NCBI GenBank assembly: GCA_030077755.1
Contig: JAQJZZ010000015.1
Coordinates: 1,860,001 to 1,924,000, forward strand
DNA: 64,000 nt
Source: Filosporella fistucella
Lineage: Eukaryota > Ascomycota > Leotiomycetes > Helotiales
Direction: 5' to 3'
Under the pieces are notes generated by a model. That model saw only the letters and a program-made list of their open reading frames with translations, was not told where the DNA came from and searched no databases. This document shows, piece after piece, positions 35,986-48,735 of the stretch. The translations under genes were made by a program, and so were the position numbers. Every line of letters starts with the position of its first letter. The first letter of the stretch is position 1.

Positions 35986-38900
35986 ATGCCGCCAAATGGA
36001 TCGAAATCCTCCAGAAGAGGAACTTTTGTAGACTAGTGTTCGACAAATTCTTAGTACTTGTGGTTCAGAGTGACACGGTCATGGAGAAAGAAGCGACAAA
36101 TCCTCCAATTCTCTTTAAAGAACTTTCCTAAATCCTCGGAAACTGCGAGCAGGAATTAGGATTCACATACCTGATACTTGAAGCTTGCATAACCAGTTAC
36201 AGCTAATTGAGAGGAGACACTCAAATTGTATAGGTTGAAGTAGGCGTATGACTTGGTAAAATCAAAGTTTCGCAGTGTTCCAATAAGGGACATTCCAAAG
36301 TCGAGCGTAGCACTAAGTTCAACGTGTACAGTGGCTTCAATAGAAGCTGTCGCAGATGGTGCACAGTTTTTCTCTGCCTTGTAAATGATCTGGTCATAAT
36401 TATACTTTTTGTTTAAGCCATAACCAGGATTGCGACTCCGAAGCACATTGAATCTGCTTAGCCACCAGGAGTCTGTCGTACCAAAACCTTGCTTTGATAT
36501 TTTATGCTCGAACCAAGCCTTATGGATCTCACGCCAGCCTTGAAGGTGTTCTTCCAAGCTTCTTGCTTTTACAGGGCCGGTTGGTGAAGAGGCAACGATT
36601 TCTGATAATAGTGAGCACTGAAAGAAAGCCTCGAGGAAATGAACTTACCATACCAATATCCAGGGTGATCAGAGGCGTCGAAGCGAACATACATTTTACT
36701 ACTATCCCGGCGAAGCTGCCGGAAATTGTAGTCATAGCGGATTTCATAAACCTTGTGCTTCTCAGGGACGCGCTTCACCAATTTTGAAGGGAGAGAAAAG
36801 TCCTCAATCTATTGGAATGAGACCACTCTCACATAATCGTCCGTGCCACACTCTTCTGGCAAGCGAACAATGGTACCATGGACACTCCCAAGCATAATGC
36901 CTTCGCAACTATTATCATCGCTGTCAGCCATACAGATAACCTTTAGTCACTGAACACCATAATCAGTTTTCTTTGGAGTGGGGCAATCGAAGATCTCCAG
37001 GTGGGATCCATCTCGGCGGCCTAAGGATTGAACGTCCTTCTCATCACCCACCATGATGACCCACGCTTTAGTGTATCAGTTGATGATTTTTTGAAGATAA
37101 ATATGACACTTCAGAATACAAGAGAGATACAAACCAAAGGGTTCTTTGTTGGGGTCGTCGCTGAACACGGGGTCGAAGTTGGGATTCCCATTTTCGGCAT
37201 CATCGAAGGCCTCATAATATACCGGAGCGTCTGCAGCGGGAAGGGTTTCTGGGAAAAGATAGTCAAGCGCAACGGGTAAGATAGCACTTCTTCCACTATC
37301 TCGGGGATTAGTGAGGTCAAATGCATAGTAGGCCTTCTTGGTTCATACTTAAACGGTGGGTCACAGCAAAAAGCTTTTTGCCTACCCAGAACACACCCTG
37401 AGAAGAGTCCACCATCGCCACCTGAGCTGGTTGCCATTTCAACTTGATTCTTGAAAGGATTTCAGCATCATGACATATCATAGGGGGAATATACTTACGG
37501 CAGGGCAACGGTTATTGTCACAAGTGACGGATTTCCCATGCTAACCGCAATTGTTCCAGACTGGGGCTGCAGGACAACAGTATGCCAGCCAACCATTAGC
37601 ATCTGTTCCAATGGTTCCAATTTTCTGTGAGAGTTGAGCTGGGCATTTTCTATCATACACCAAATGGCACGCTGCTATATCGGCTTCTGCTCCGGTAGCT
37701 GGACAACAGAATGCCTTGACGCCAGGTCGCAATGGCTTGCTCCACCGTAGTTGTCAACGGCCACAAGCATCTGTGATAAGCAAATTAGTGATAGTATATG
37801 TATATATATCTGTTGGAGATTAGGTCACCTAAATCTCCAGGCAAACATTCTCCATAGCATTGGGACCCGGTGCCATGCCAATTACAAGTTTTTGGGTCAG
37901 GCGCACCCCACGGCGGTAAGCACAGACTCCGCTGTTTACTGTTCTTTCCGCCGCCCTTGCAACCTTGGCCATTGGCAAGATTTAGTCCAGCCTGTAATTG
38001 TTAAGTACCAGTTCACGAATCCTCGACAGACATACCATTTTGACCCATCCCTCTTGACAGCCGGTTCCACAAGGTGTAACCCAACATGAAGTACTTGGCC
38101 ACTGTCCCAAGGTATCACTTTCAGCAATAGTTGGTGCTAGATCTTTCCCTGTTGCAGCCTTCAGAGCTGTGAAAGAGTCATCATCTTGGTCAATTGCCCA
38201 AATTAGTATTCCATTCAGACCCCTTGCATTGGCGAAGTCAATTTTCTGCTGGATTGTTGTTTTATCATCGGAAATTTGGTCAATACAGCAACGTTCATCT
38301 CTTCCATATGAGTTTCGACACAAAATAAGTTATTTCATTTGGAAGTTAGGAAGGACAGCATGAATCCTTCGGGGTTCACACAGTGATTTTGACTTACCAT
38401 ACGAGACCCCCAGATTGAGTTAGTGTGAATGGCCTGGGTCTACCGGGGCTAAACTCACATCCAACTTCATCATACACCAAATAATTTACAGAAGCATCGG
38501 CATCATAGAATTGCTGGTAGCTCCCATTTTTGGTAAGAATCTGTTATATCTATCTGTGAGAGAGAATCCCAGGCAAATCTGTGCATGGCCCTTTGGGACC
38601 CGGTCCTTTGAATCCACACCCAGGAGCGGTGCAAGATGGCTCTGTCAGCTCGAAAGTACGGCCATAAAACGCAAGGCCTAAGTTAATGATTGATGGGCTG
38701 ATATTATTTCTCAAGAATAATTGTAAAGCTTGGTCAATCTCAGTCAAGTTCGTATGTCCATAAACGTATGGTCCGATAGGATCAGTTGAATCCCAGATAC
38801 CGTGGAGATCATAGGACATCAAGTTGAGGTAAGTGACATGTTTAGAAATTGCCTGAAGGTCGAACCATCGCAGGTACCAGTAAGATGTGGGAACGGTAAT

Positions 38901-40150
38901 GGTGATTCCCCAGGATTTCTGATCAACACGAAATTTTGTTTGAATTATCTGTAGAAGAGGAGGGTAGTTTTTGACATCGACAACTTGGCCACCGCGGTCC
39001 GGCGCACCTGGATATTCCCAGTCGAGATCCACACCGTCGAATCCTTACTGGACCATGAACTGGGTGAGTTTATTTGCAAATGCGGCTCTCTTCGGCAAAG
39101 TGCTTGCGATGTCTGAAAATACTGGTTGAGTGACCGTGCTGGACTTTTGCTCAGTATCATTTCTTGGACGCTTTCCCAAAACTTACCCGTTGTCGTTGAA
39201 ACTCCATCCACCAATCGAGATGTAAACCTTCAAGTCAGGATTTGCTTTCTTTTGATCAGTTACCTGTTGCAATAGGCTCGTGCCAACTCCCGGCATGACT
39301 ACAATATCATAAGATCCAGGGGCAATATACGCGAATGCAAAATTGAGATGGGTTAGGCCTTCAACTGGAATCTGAGATGGCTCCATCGTCCCACAGGAGC
39401 GATTCACACTGGGGCTTTTCCAGCTTTCGTAGTAACCAATAATGGTATTCCTGACGTCGCCACCTGAGCCGGGACTCGATGGAGTCAAACAATTTGACTG
39501 GCATCCAGTTCCACAAAAGTCCTAAAGCAGAATTAGTCGGATTATGTTTTACATGATTCAAGGTCTATGTTTACACTGGTTGTCCCACAGAATCCCCATT
39601 GAGAGCAGCATGTGTTCCTTGTTCAATATTAGCGGGGATGTAAATATTTCATAGAGTCAGAGTGAGTTGAAACTAGTTGTGTTCGCAGGACGAAAGACAA
39701 CTCTTACAATGGACATTTTGTACTCCCCGTATCTGAATATTGCCCGCAAGGGGCGGTAGCTTTACAATTTGATGAACAGGCACCGCCACAGAAAGTTGGC
39801 CCATAGCCACAAACTCCAGTCGCCCCACAACAAGCACCATTAGAGCACGGTTTCCCTGGGGCACATAAGTATGGGTCGTTGGCATGATTGTTGTTGCTAG
39901 TCTGTCGGAGATTGGTTAGATGGGAAGTTGTGTTTGGTGTCGAAAGCCCGGAGTGCTGAGTGTCAAGAACATAGTAATCGTCCATGGTCGTCCCAACATT
40001 CCGTTTGCTAAAGCTGGTAGATTTGTAGCCTCCATTTTGGACGAACGGCGAGAAAATGAATGCAACAGTACTCAAGAGGCAAAGTAAAGTGGAGAGCAGA
40101 ACCAATCTTCTCCACGATCGCGCGATCGGAGCCCACCAGCACCCACACAA
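35986..40150 (-). pseudogene. Killer-toxin-like GH18 chitinase, truncated and stop-riddled (gene A)
   Basis: It begins at ATG 40150 with a basic, then hydrophobic segment (LVLLSTLLCLLSTVAFIF), which is a signal peptide or signal anchor. Hevein-type motifs follow (CCGATGVCGYG; WGFCGTT after two introns), then a GH18 domain (39470-38200) with the catalytic motif DGVDLDWEYPG, Glu at 39015-39017. Cys-rich repeats and a DUF7029/DUF7223-like C-terminal region (about 37250-36000) complete it. In-frame stops are visible at 39045-39047 (TAA, six codons before the catalytic motif), 38550-38552 and 38544-38546, near 37735, 37540, 36945 and 36810. Several are at likely Arg, Gln or Trp codons and fit C-to-T or G-to-A change. 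The C-terminal domain is cut off and runs straight into gene B at about 35970. Confidence 0.82.
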
Positions 40151-40787
40151 CCTGGTATTGTAGCAAACTGCCAGGCCTGGTATGTCGTTAAGAGCGGGTA
40201 TGAATGCGGTGCCATTGCTACAGCGAACAATATCACTCTGGCACAGTTTGATGCTTGGAATCCAGCAGTTGGACGTAATACCCCCCGCTTCCTTATTGAA
40301 AAACTATTCCTATACCGGCTTGCGTCCTTGCGTCCCTTTTGATTCCTGCAACTTCCTCGTGCTGATTTATATTCTTCCACAGCTACATGCGCTTTCCTCG
40401 TCGCCACCGATGCCTACTGCGTCAAAGCACCTACAACAATCTCAACTACGACCAGCCCAGTCACAACAAGCAGTAGAACAACCTCCTCATCTTCCAAGAT
40501 AAGTTCGACAAGCAGCAAAACGACTTCCACATCCTCTAAGATATCCTCCACCACAAGCAAAATATCAGGTACTCCGCCCGGGCCAACACAACCCGGCATC
40601 CCAGCCAACTGCAACAAATACGCGATAGTTACGAGTGGTGGATGTTTTGATTTTGCTGCTGCTCAGGGCATTACGCTGGCTAATCTTTGTAAGTGATCAT
40701 ATTGGGTTGAACGAAGATGATTTAAAGGCTGACACTTGGGGTTTAGATTTGTGGAATCCGGTGTTGAATAATAACTGTGAGAAGTAG
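40115..40787 (+). pseudogene. 5'-truncated LysM-domain protein
   Basis: Two LysM modules are readable on the plus strand. The first starts after a Pro/Thr linker (PPAPTQPGIVANC) with WYVVKSGYECGAIATANNI and ends WNPAVG. The second reads NCNKYAIVTSGGCFDFAAAQ and ends YLWNPVLNNNCEK before the TAG at 40785. Introns at 40275-40382 and 40689-40746 keep the frame. A Ser/Thr-rich linker separates the modules. There is no start codon, signal peptide or first exon: the frame emerges from the 5' end of the divergent chitinase. LysM proteins bind chitin and often lie next to subgroup C chitinases in fungi, so this is probably a remnant of that partner gene. Confidence 0.75.
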
Positions 40788-41106
40788 GTACACCTAGGAA
40801 GGACGTGGAGTAGATACTGGCTAATCGAAGTGATAGTTTCTGAGCGAATGAGGCTTATTACGTTGGTGTCTTTTCTTGATTGGGACTATTTAAGTCTGAA
40901 TTATTTGGTTGAAATTAAATTTAGCTTACCGACGGGCTTTGTTCTTTAGGATCCGAATTTGATGGGCTGTAGACACGATACTTGTAATTTCAAAATCTTT
41001 TCAAGGCCGTTTTGTGTGCTTAGTGTTCATGGGATCGTATATACTGCTTAATTCTGTCAAAATACATGCTTGAAGTTGCCATATCCCGCAATCTCGATCC
41101 ATTCTT
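40788..41106. other. Intergenic
   Basis: About 320 bp of spacer between the LysM remnant and the 3' end of the DUF6546-like gene. No feature is recognised. Confidence 0.5.
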
Positions 41107-42590
41107 TCAGTACCCTTCCACATAGCTGATCTCCAAATCCGCATCCGAATTTTTCCTCGCCGCCTCCTTCCAGATAGTTAAAACGTCCTCACTCGGCTCA
41201 AATAACGGCGTACTCCTCCAACAGACCGACGCACTCGTCGCAGTCGCCGTATATTGAAACGGATGACTCAATCTCGTCCCCGTGGAGGCAGCAAGCCACA
41301 TCTGTCTCAAGACCGGCATCTCTCCAGCCGCCTTCCCAGCAGCCACATAAAAGGAATTCATTAATTCCGGGACGGCTTTCTCACGGAAATGATTTACTCG
41401 TTGGTCTGAAGGCGATGGGAGTTCATCTTCTTCAATGTAGAGCGCAGGGTCCTCACCCCATTCAATCTCTTCCTCTTCCTCGTCTGGATCGCGTTCGAAA
41501 AGCCATTGACCGGAAGGGGTGATGGGTGTGTATTTGGCTGTCAATAAAGTCAGGTGGGGCCAGTGGGGTGATAGTGAATCTGAGATTGGGTTCGTTGCCC
41601 GATGGCCAGAACAATTCAGCCCCAATAGTAATATTTGAAAGGTGTCAGATCGGTGATTTGTTGTGAGAAGGTTCGAAGATTGTTGCTAAGGGGATCTTGG
41701 TTGCTGGAACTGGGGATGATCTTTGGCGGCATAAAGGTTTCATCTGCTGGTCCTCCGTTGTAATACTGGAGATCGGCGTTGGTAATTGAAGCTGGCCAAA
41801 GATTAATGCTGCTTGCAAATTCGTTGTGTAAATTTAGCCCGTCGCGAAAATGAATGTCACGAAACGAATGCTTACCATGTCGAGCCCTTATCCGCAAACC
41901 CAAATCTTTCCTTTCATTGTCCCATAAATACGCATTGACGGTGCGGAGCCCAGGCAGTTTGGGGAGAATGAAAGAACATGACGCAGGGCATATCTTACGT
42001 AAATATCCAGCCATGATATCAATCTTTGTGATTGCAGATACAGAATGTGGTAGAACAGACGCCTCGCCATCAATCTCAGGGCTAACAAGGCGTAGGTGTG
42101 ATTTGTCAACCCTCCGGTCAAGAATGTCGTTTGCACCTCCTATTCTATTCTTCAATGCCCTTCGTGCTCTGCTTTTCTCTTGGCTCAGACGTGAGAGGTC
42201 ACTAGGTGGGTAAACATTCACATTCATGTGAATGCCCACGTCAGCTTCCTGTACACCTCCCCATGAGCTCATTGTCAGAAACAGACGTTGAAATGTTCGA
42301 GTGAAGATTTGGTCGTTTTTCTGCTGATCGTCTTCAGTCTCATATCTGCAGCACGCTTCTTCATCATAGGAATTGAGAACCACGTCAAGCATGATGAAAT
42401 GGACATATTGTCGACGTGGACCTCGAATAACCTGGTCAAACTCGCCGAGACGAGCAGGCGTGACTAGTATACTCGAGAATGTGTGCGGCTCAATACATTT
42501 TTGCCACTCTTTGGAGACCGTTGCGTAGATGGCGACTCTGTCAGATGTCCGAAGCTGGCCAGTTGATACTGATTCAGTCGGGGTAAGTAA
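41107..42590 (-). pseudogene. DUF6546 / F-box-like protein with frameshifts
   Basis: The N-terminal part, beginning before 42393, has the F-box-protein style sequence VSKEWQKCIEPHTFSSILVTP. The frame then runs openly through HFIMLDVVLNSYDEEA to FKYYYWG. It is broken near 41616: the expected AELFWPSGNEP is in a second frame for about 20 codons and the C-terminal part (PHWPHLTLL, SGQWLFERDPDEEE, continuing to 41107) in a third. Two small indels about 60 bp apart would explain this. Assembly error is possible, since the first lies at a GGGG run. These proteins are common in leotiomycetes and of unknown function. A first exon near 42630 is possible but I could not phase it. Confidence 0.6.
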
Positions 42591-44281
42591 ATAAGAAATG
42601 ATGAGCTTTACTCACTCTGGTGGCATATGGAAGGGAGACATGAGGAGCAAGTGGCCTTGTTCGGTCGGGGAGGAGGACAGATGAACTATCTGTTGCAAGT
42701 GAAGTTGAAGAGGAGGTGTCGCTTGCATACGAAGGTGCACATCGAAATGACTGTCACACCGGCCTGGGCAGGATTGAAGCGGCAGAATCAAGAGCAAGGG
42801 GGTATACTTTACGATCAGTTTTCTAACACGATACTTACTATACTTATCGTTTGCATTAATCATAGCCTGTATTTTTTTTTATATATCAAAGTACTAGTGT
42901 TAAGTAATATTTTCGAAGGCGGTAATAAGTCATTTTAATTTAGTTACTATATTTATTGTAATCTTTCTTTTACTTACAATTCAAGGAATACCTTCTAGCG
43001 AAGGTAAAGGGTTTTGTGACTTCAAATTCTAAGATAGAAGACTTTCATTTCTATTACAATTGGGAGGCTGAAGTAGCTAAGTGCAATATCAAGGGCGGAA
43101 TAGTCAAAGTGTACGTTACACAGATCCATAGTCTGAACATTGCCCCCCAAAGTCCTGTACGACTTGATGCAACTATAAACTTAATATCAGTTGGCTTTTG
43201 AAGTGTAGTATGAAATTCAGGAATAGACTAGTCCTCAAATGACCATTTCTCTAGTAATTTTGATACGTGTCAGCGTCTTATCTATGTTCAGATTTGTAAT
43301 ACCAGGTAAAGCGCCCCCCCCGTAGCTGTTCGCACACCTAACACGGCTTGTACTGACATCTAAGAGGTACCACCGTCGATTTATGAAGCAGTCTTCGAAG
43401 TTGTAGTATTCGCAATACCATCATTTGCATGAGTATCGAGGTCTACTGACTTTGCTTCACAGCCCTCATTTGCTGCCCTACTGTGCAGCATTGAAAAGAT
43501 AGGCATCATCGGAATGCATACTAGGACAGGAGTGAGAAGGTACATTATGATTATGAAAGGGCTATGTCTAAAATTTCTATTTGAAAGCCTTTAGAGATGT
43601 GGAGTCAAAATTGCCTACAAGTTGCTAGTGACCAAGTCTTGGTGGGCTTGCTGTTAAGCTACCTCATCGGTCAGAACGTCTCTGTCCTTAAACAAGTTCA
43701 GGATTATCTCCCAATATTGGGATTTGGAAGACCCGCCAGCATGTTTCAATGGGAAAAGCTGTTTATGTAGCGTTGCAGATTCGCACATAATTTACTCACA
43801 AGTTCCCGAAGTAGCACATCTTCAAATGATCACCCTCGTGCTCCTCCGCACAACCCAAAGGGATTTCTTATCATGGCTGCGTGGACGCTGGACTAAAGTA
43901 CTTTTCCCATTGTGATGGAATGGAAGGCTTGGCGACGGAACTTCCAGCCATACCTAGCTCACCAGACAAAATGACCTTCGGGAGTCGGAATTATTTATTT
44001 CCGAACACCAAATTTCTCCGAAAAACATAATATCGCACGTGTCTAGTCAGCTTACCTATTTCTTGACCAACTCGAAATACAACCTGCAGATACCCAAGTA
44101 TAATATAAAATCATCCTTAAGGGTCCCTACGCAAAACAATCTTCGTCAACTAAGTACCTATATGAAGCGGAATTGCAATTCACAGTCCCACCAGATGATA
44201 CCCACCCGTTACAACCATATTAAATTCAACGGATCCCTAGCTTCAAGCTTTAAAACCCAAAGTTGTTAAATCCAACCTAGC
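42591..44281. other. Intergenic region
   Basis: About 1.7 kb, moderately AT-rich (42840-43000 especially). There is no frame with a recognisable domain. The 3' end, with short direct stretches near 44070-44280, should hold the promoter of the HET-ankyrin gene. Confidence 0.5.
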
Positions 44282-46951
44282 ATGAGACTTCTCTCTCTAC
44301 AGCAGGGTCAAATTCGCCTGACCGAGTACATCACGAAAGATTGTCCGCCCTACGCAGTCTTGTCTCACCGATGGCTTGAAGATGCAAAGGAAGTCACCTT
44401 CCGGGAGATGACTGAAGGGTCAGAAAACTTCAGGCTCAAGGAAGGTTATCGGAAGATAGAATTTTGCAAAAAGAGAGCGGCTCACGATGGAATTCAACAC
44501 TTCTGGATTGATACGTGTAGCATAGATAAGGCAAACAATACAGAGCTTTCGGAAGCCATCAACTCCATGTTTCTCTGGTATCAACGCTCGCAAAAATGCT
44601 ACGTTTACATGGCTGATATCACCATCGATGGCTACAAACCGAACAAGGAGTATCCGCAGTCTTTATGGGAACCAGCCTTTCGAAGGAGTAACTGGTTCAC
44701 TCGTGGCTGGACACTCCAGGAATTGATTGCTCCGCGGAATGTAGAATTTTTCACCGCTGATGGGTACCGGCTTGGGGACAAGACTTCATTGGAGGACTTG
44801 ATTCATGAGATAACTGGAATTGCAATCTCAGCCCTACGGGGTACTCCTCTCTCTGAATTCAGTGTCAAAGAGCGGATGTCTTGGACTGATAAGCGACAAA
44901 CAAAGCGTGAGGAAGATATGGCCTATTCGTTGTTTGGAATATTTGATGTTTACCTTCCTCTCATCTATGGAGAAGGGCAGGAACGCGCTATAACAAGAGT
45001 CAGGCGAGAAATTGCTGGTGAGACATACGACGTACCCCTTTAAAGCTTGACTAACAGCTGCACCCCATTGACAGATCTCGAAAGGCACAAGTCTAGAACG
45101 GCCTTGGAGGGGAAATTTCTACTCCAAAAGGCTGCTAAGGATGGTGATGCTCGATTGTTAAAGAGATATCTTCGACCAGGGACTAGTTTAGATGTCTATG
45201 ACATTGACGAGTATGATCGTACCGCTTTGCATTATGCAAAGACGGCGCGTATTGTCGAACTACTTGTTGACGCAGGCGCTTCAGTAAACCAGGAAGATAA
45301 TCAAGGCCAAACTCCCCTGCATAGAGCAGCAGAGGAGCGGCGATTAGACGTGGTCAAGGAACTGCTTTCTAGATCTGCACGAAGTACGAAGGCAGACATT
45401 GACGGCAAGATTCCTCTCGATTTTGCCAGGGACTGCCCTGCTGCTACTTGGATGCTCGAGAATGGAAGCAGGGCAGATGGGCTTTGCCATATGGCTTGGC
45501 TCGGCGATGTGGAGGGTGTTGCATTTTTCCTGTCTCAAGGATCGGATGTAAACAAGCGTGACTCTAGCGGGGAGACTGCATTGACGTACGCCAGTCGGCA
45601 GGGTGATACCGAGGTCGTCAAGATTCTTATTGATGCCAGTGCAGACACAGAAGTGAAAACCAAGGACGGAAGCTGGACTCCACTTCTACTTGCGGTTTCA
45701 AACAATAGAGAAAATGTGGTTGAGATGCTGATCAAGGCTGGCGCAAGATTGCACACAACTGATGACCGCAATATTGATGCCCTTGCGGAAGCAGTAGATA
45801 GAGGCCACTGGGACATCGCACGATTATTGATCAAGCATGGAGGGCGGATCGATACGGCCGATCAGCGTTGGAACACTCCATTGCATTGCTCGGGCCACCG
45901 AGCAGACCCCGGATTTACTAAATTCCTTGTCGACAATGGTGCTAATGTGAATGCTCAAAATATCTTCGGCGGAACGCCGTTACTTGAGTGTATATCACAT
46001 CCAATCCATGCAAAGGAGCACGTGAAGATCTTGCTTGAAAGTGGCGCGAATCCAACAATCTCAAATCATGAGGGCCATTCGCCCTTGAATGAAGCAGCTC
46101 GGATTGGAGAAGAGGAGGTGATGAAGCTTCTCTTGAAGGTTGTTCCAAACCCTTCACTCGCAAGTAACCCTTCTATTCCAGGCTCGGCTTCTTGGACTCC
46201 TCTGGCCGAGGCATGCTTTAATGTAAACCCAGGTTGCGTCCGGTTGCTGCTGAATGCTGGCGTTAATACTGAGCTGAAAAACGCCGAATGTTATACTGCT
46301 CTACACCAAGCAGTTCGAACGGATAAGTCGTCTGCGGAAATAGTCAAAATGCTCGTGGAACACGGTGCATCTCTCGAGGCCAAGAATAAAAATGATGAAA
46401 CCCCTCTGACGGTGGCAGCCAAGCACTCGAATGGCGACGTGGTGCAAGTTCTTCTCGATGCAGGTGCCAATACATTTACTTGCTCATGCTCTGGCAATAA
46501 CCAGGAGGAGAATGGATACAACCCACTCCTTCTTGCAGTCGAAGCCGAGAATGAGAGAGTCGTGGAGACGCTGGTGAGAGCAGGCGTCGATCTAAACGCC
46601 CAAACAGCCAACAGGAAGTTGACGGCTCTCCAACTTGCGGAACAGATGAACAATTGGAATCTTGTCTCTCTGCTTATCGATGGAGGCGCCAATGTCAACT
46701 TATGTGACTCTGAAAATCAAACACCATTGATGGAAGCAGCTAGAGCTGGAAAACTAGAAATTGCACGCAAATTGATTGATGCTGGCGCAGATCGGCGACT
46801 TCGTGATAAACGTGGGCGCACTGCGTGGGTATGGGCCAAACATCATGGGCATGGAAAGGAGTTTGACCTACTGAAGCCGAGCGTGCCTGAGATTTCATTT
46901 GAAAGCTGTTGCTCGAGCAATAATGTAAAGTCAAGAAATGATCATTATTAA
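44282..46951 (+). CDS. HET-domain ankyrin-repeat protein
   Basis: A heterokaryon-incompatibility-type protein of about 870 residues in two exons, 44282-45017 and 45075-46951. The N-terminus matches HET proteins that start MRLL, with YAVLSHRWLEDAKEVTF, FWIDTCSIDK, MFLWYQRSQKCYVYMADI, SNWFTRGWTLQELIAP and EDMAYSLFGIFDVYLPLIYGEG. The second exon carries about 16-17 ankyrin repeats (for example TPLHRAAEERRLDVVKELL, TALTYASRQGDTEVVKILI, TPLMEAARAGKLEIARKLI). The architecture resembles fungal regulators of non-self recognition and NLR-like proteins but lacks a NACHT domain. The frame is intact. Its stop lies about 50 bp from the stop of the convergent P450. Confidence 0.93.
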
Positions 46952-47000
46952 GAGCAAGCATTTATATTATAAGCTTAACCCTGTATATCTCTTCTTCCTT

Positions 47001-48735
47001 TTATTGCAATGTCACTTTACCATCCCTCGACTTCAATTTGCCCCACAATGCAGGTTTGGTCATCGAGTGAAACACCTTCATAGGTTTCATTTGGCCATCT
47101 AAACCCCAAATTTTATTCTCAACTTCATGTCTTCCTCTGTCAAGCTCCATGTCAAAATTCCAAAGTATGTGCGCTGCTATCAATCTCATCTCTATATACG
47201 CCAAGTTTCTTCCAATGCACACCCTAGGCCCCATGCCAAATGGTAATGACGCACCCAAATGATCGTCTCTGAACCTCTCATCTTCGCCGAGCCAGCGTTC
47301 GGGCAAAAACATATCAGGGTGGTAAAAATTTAAGAGTGAGCGATTCGATGCCCAAGGTGAGACAGCGACTGTCTTGCCTGCTGGGACGTGGATACCATCA
47401 ATAGAAGCACCCCCCCGTGGCACTATTCGCTGCTGGCTCGCCCCCGAAGGAGGGAACAGGCGAAATGTCTCATATATAGTTGCTTCTAGATACCGCAGTT
47501 TCCTGACATTTCCCCAACTTATCTGATCCTCTGTTGTGAACGCGGCTCTGACCTCGCCTACAACACGATTGTAGACCTTGGGATGAGTGCAAACAAAATA
47601 AGTCCAGCCTGTCAGAGTTGTGGCAGTGGTATCAGTTCCAGCACTGATGAACAAGGCCATATTTAATACAATCTCGGTTTCTGAGAGAGACCTCTTTGAC
47701 TCCTTGTTGTTGAGTATTTGAGAAATAAAGTCAGGATGGTCCTGATCTTCGGTTCTGAGCCGACGAACCGTTTTTTCACGAGAGTTATTCAGATGAATAT
47801 TCCTCCATTCAGCTGCTTTCGCTGGGACAAGAAGTCTCAGCATGGCCCTTTCGATCCAGGTACCTATACCACTAATTCGACGAATGCCTTGGGTCCAGGT
47901 TGCTGCTATAAAGACATTAATGACAGACATAGACCATTCCGTGGCTGATGCTTGGTCCATGCATCCAAATGGCTCAGCAAAGCAGAGATCGCCCATGATG
48001 TCGAAGGCGATGTAGGTATCTACCACGGTCTTAGTCTAAGCACAACGGCAATAGTGCGAAGAACTTCGAAGGAAATTGGGCCTTACACCAGTTTGAAAAG
48101 TTGACCGCTACGTGCTCTGTTGCCATTTTCTTAAATATTCTCATGAGCTTTTGAATATGTGTGTGAAGCAGATGTTCTTCTTGCAATAGAGCCGTATTCG
48201 TGAATAGATGTCCTAACGCCCTCCGCTGCCGAGAATGCTCCTCGCCTATGGCAAGACTGACACCAGTCTGCCCATTGACATTTCCTACAGCGCCAAGGAA
48301 GATAGGGCTCTTCTCCATCAACAATCTTCCCTTCTAAAGGTTGTCTCAATACTGATATGTCTTCAACTAGGCAATGTGACTTACTCGGAACCCGTAGATT
48401 TCTTCCCGTGCTTCCACACTGATAAAACTGAGTTCATCTGGAGAGACACGCACAACAGGGCCATATTTCTCGTGCAGTGATCTGTAGTAAATATGTTGAT
48501 TTCCACTCACTAGTGCCACAATAGCTGGCAATTCCGAAATACTATTTGTGAACGGGCCAGGGATTGAAGCAAAAGGGTGAAAGTAGCGCCTCTGAGCACC
48601 TCTCAACATGAAGTGAAATACTAACTGTGGACTGTGAGCAATGCCCGTATCATTTTAGAATAGGGATGATAAACATACAACAACAATCAAAGTTGCGACG
48701 ATCGATGCTCCTGAATAACTAGTGACTTTCGACAT
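47001..48735 (-). CDS. Cytochrome P450 monooxygenase
   Basis: A microsomal P450 of about 520 residues. Exons are 48735-48679, 48624-48385, 48333-48087 and 48019-47001, and phases sum to whole codons. The first exon gives the membrane anchor (ASIVATLIVVV, then LVFHFML), followed by YFHPFASIPGP, the proline-rich hinge. Later features are KGRLLMEKSPIFLG, the I-helix AGTDTTATT, the ExxR motif ETFR, PERW, and the haem loop FGMGPRVCIGRN with its Cys ligand. The third/fourth exon join gives NWYTYIAFDIMGDLCFAEPFG, typical of fungal CYP families. It lies head to head with the methyltransferase, about 1 kb away, and may belong with the genes to its right. Confidence 0.93.

Noticed and set aside
40414..40617. 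Minus-strand Val/Leu/Glu-rich frame
   Set aside because: It is the antisense of the Ser/Thr-rich LysM linker, so the repetitive pattern is a shadow.
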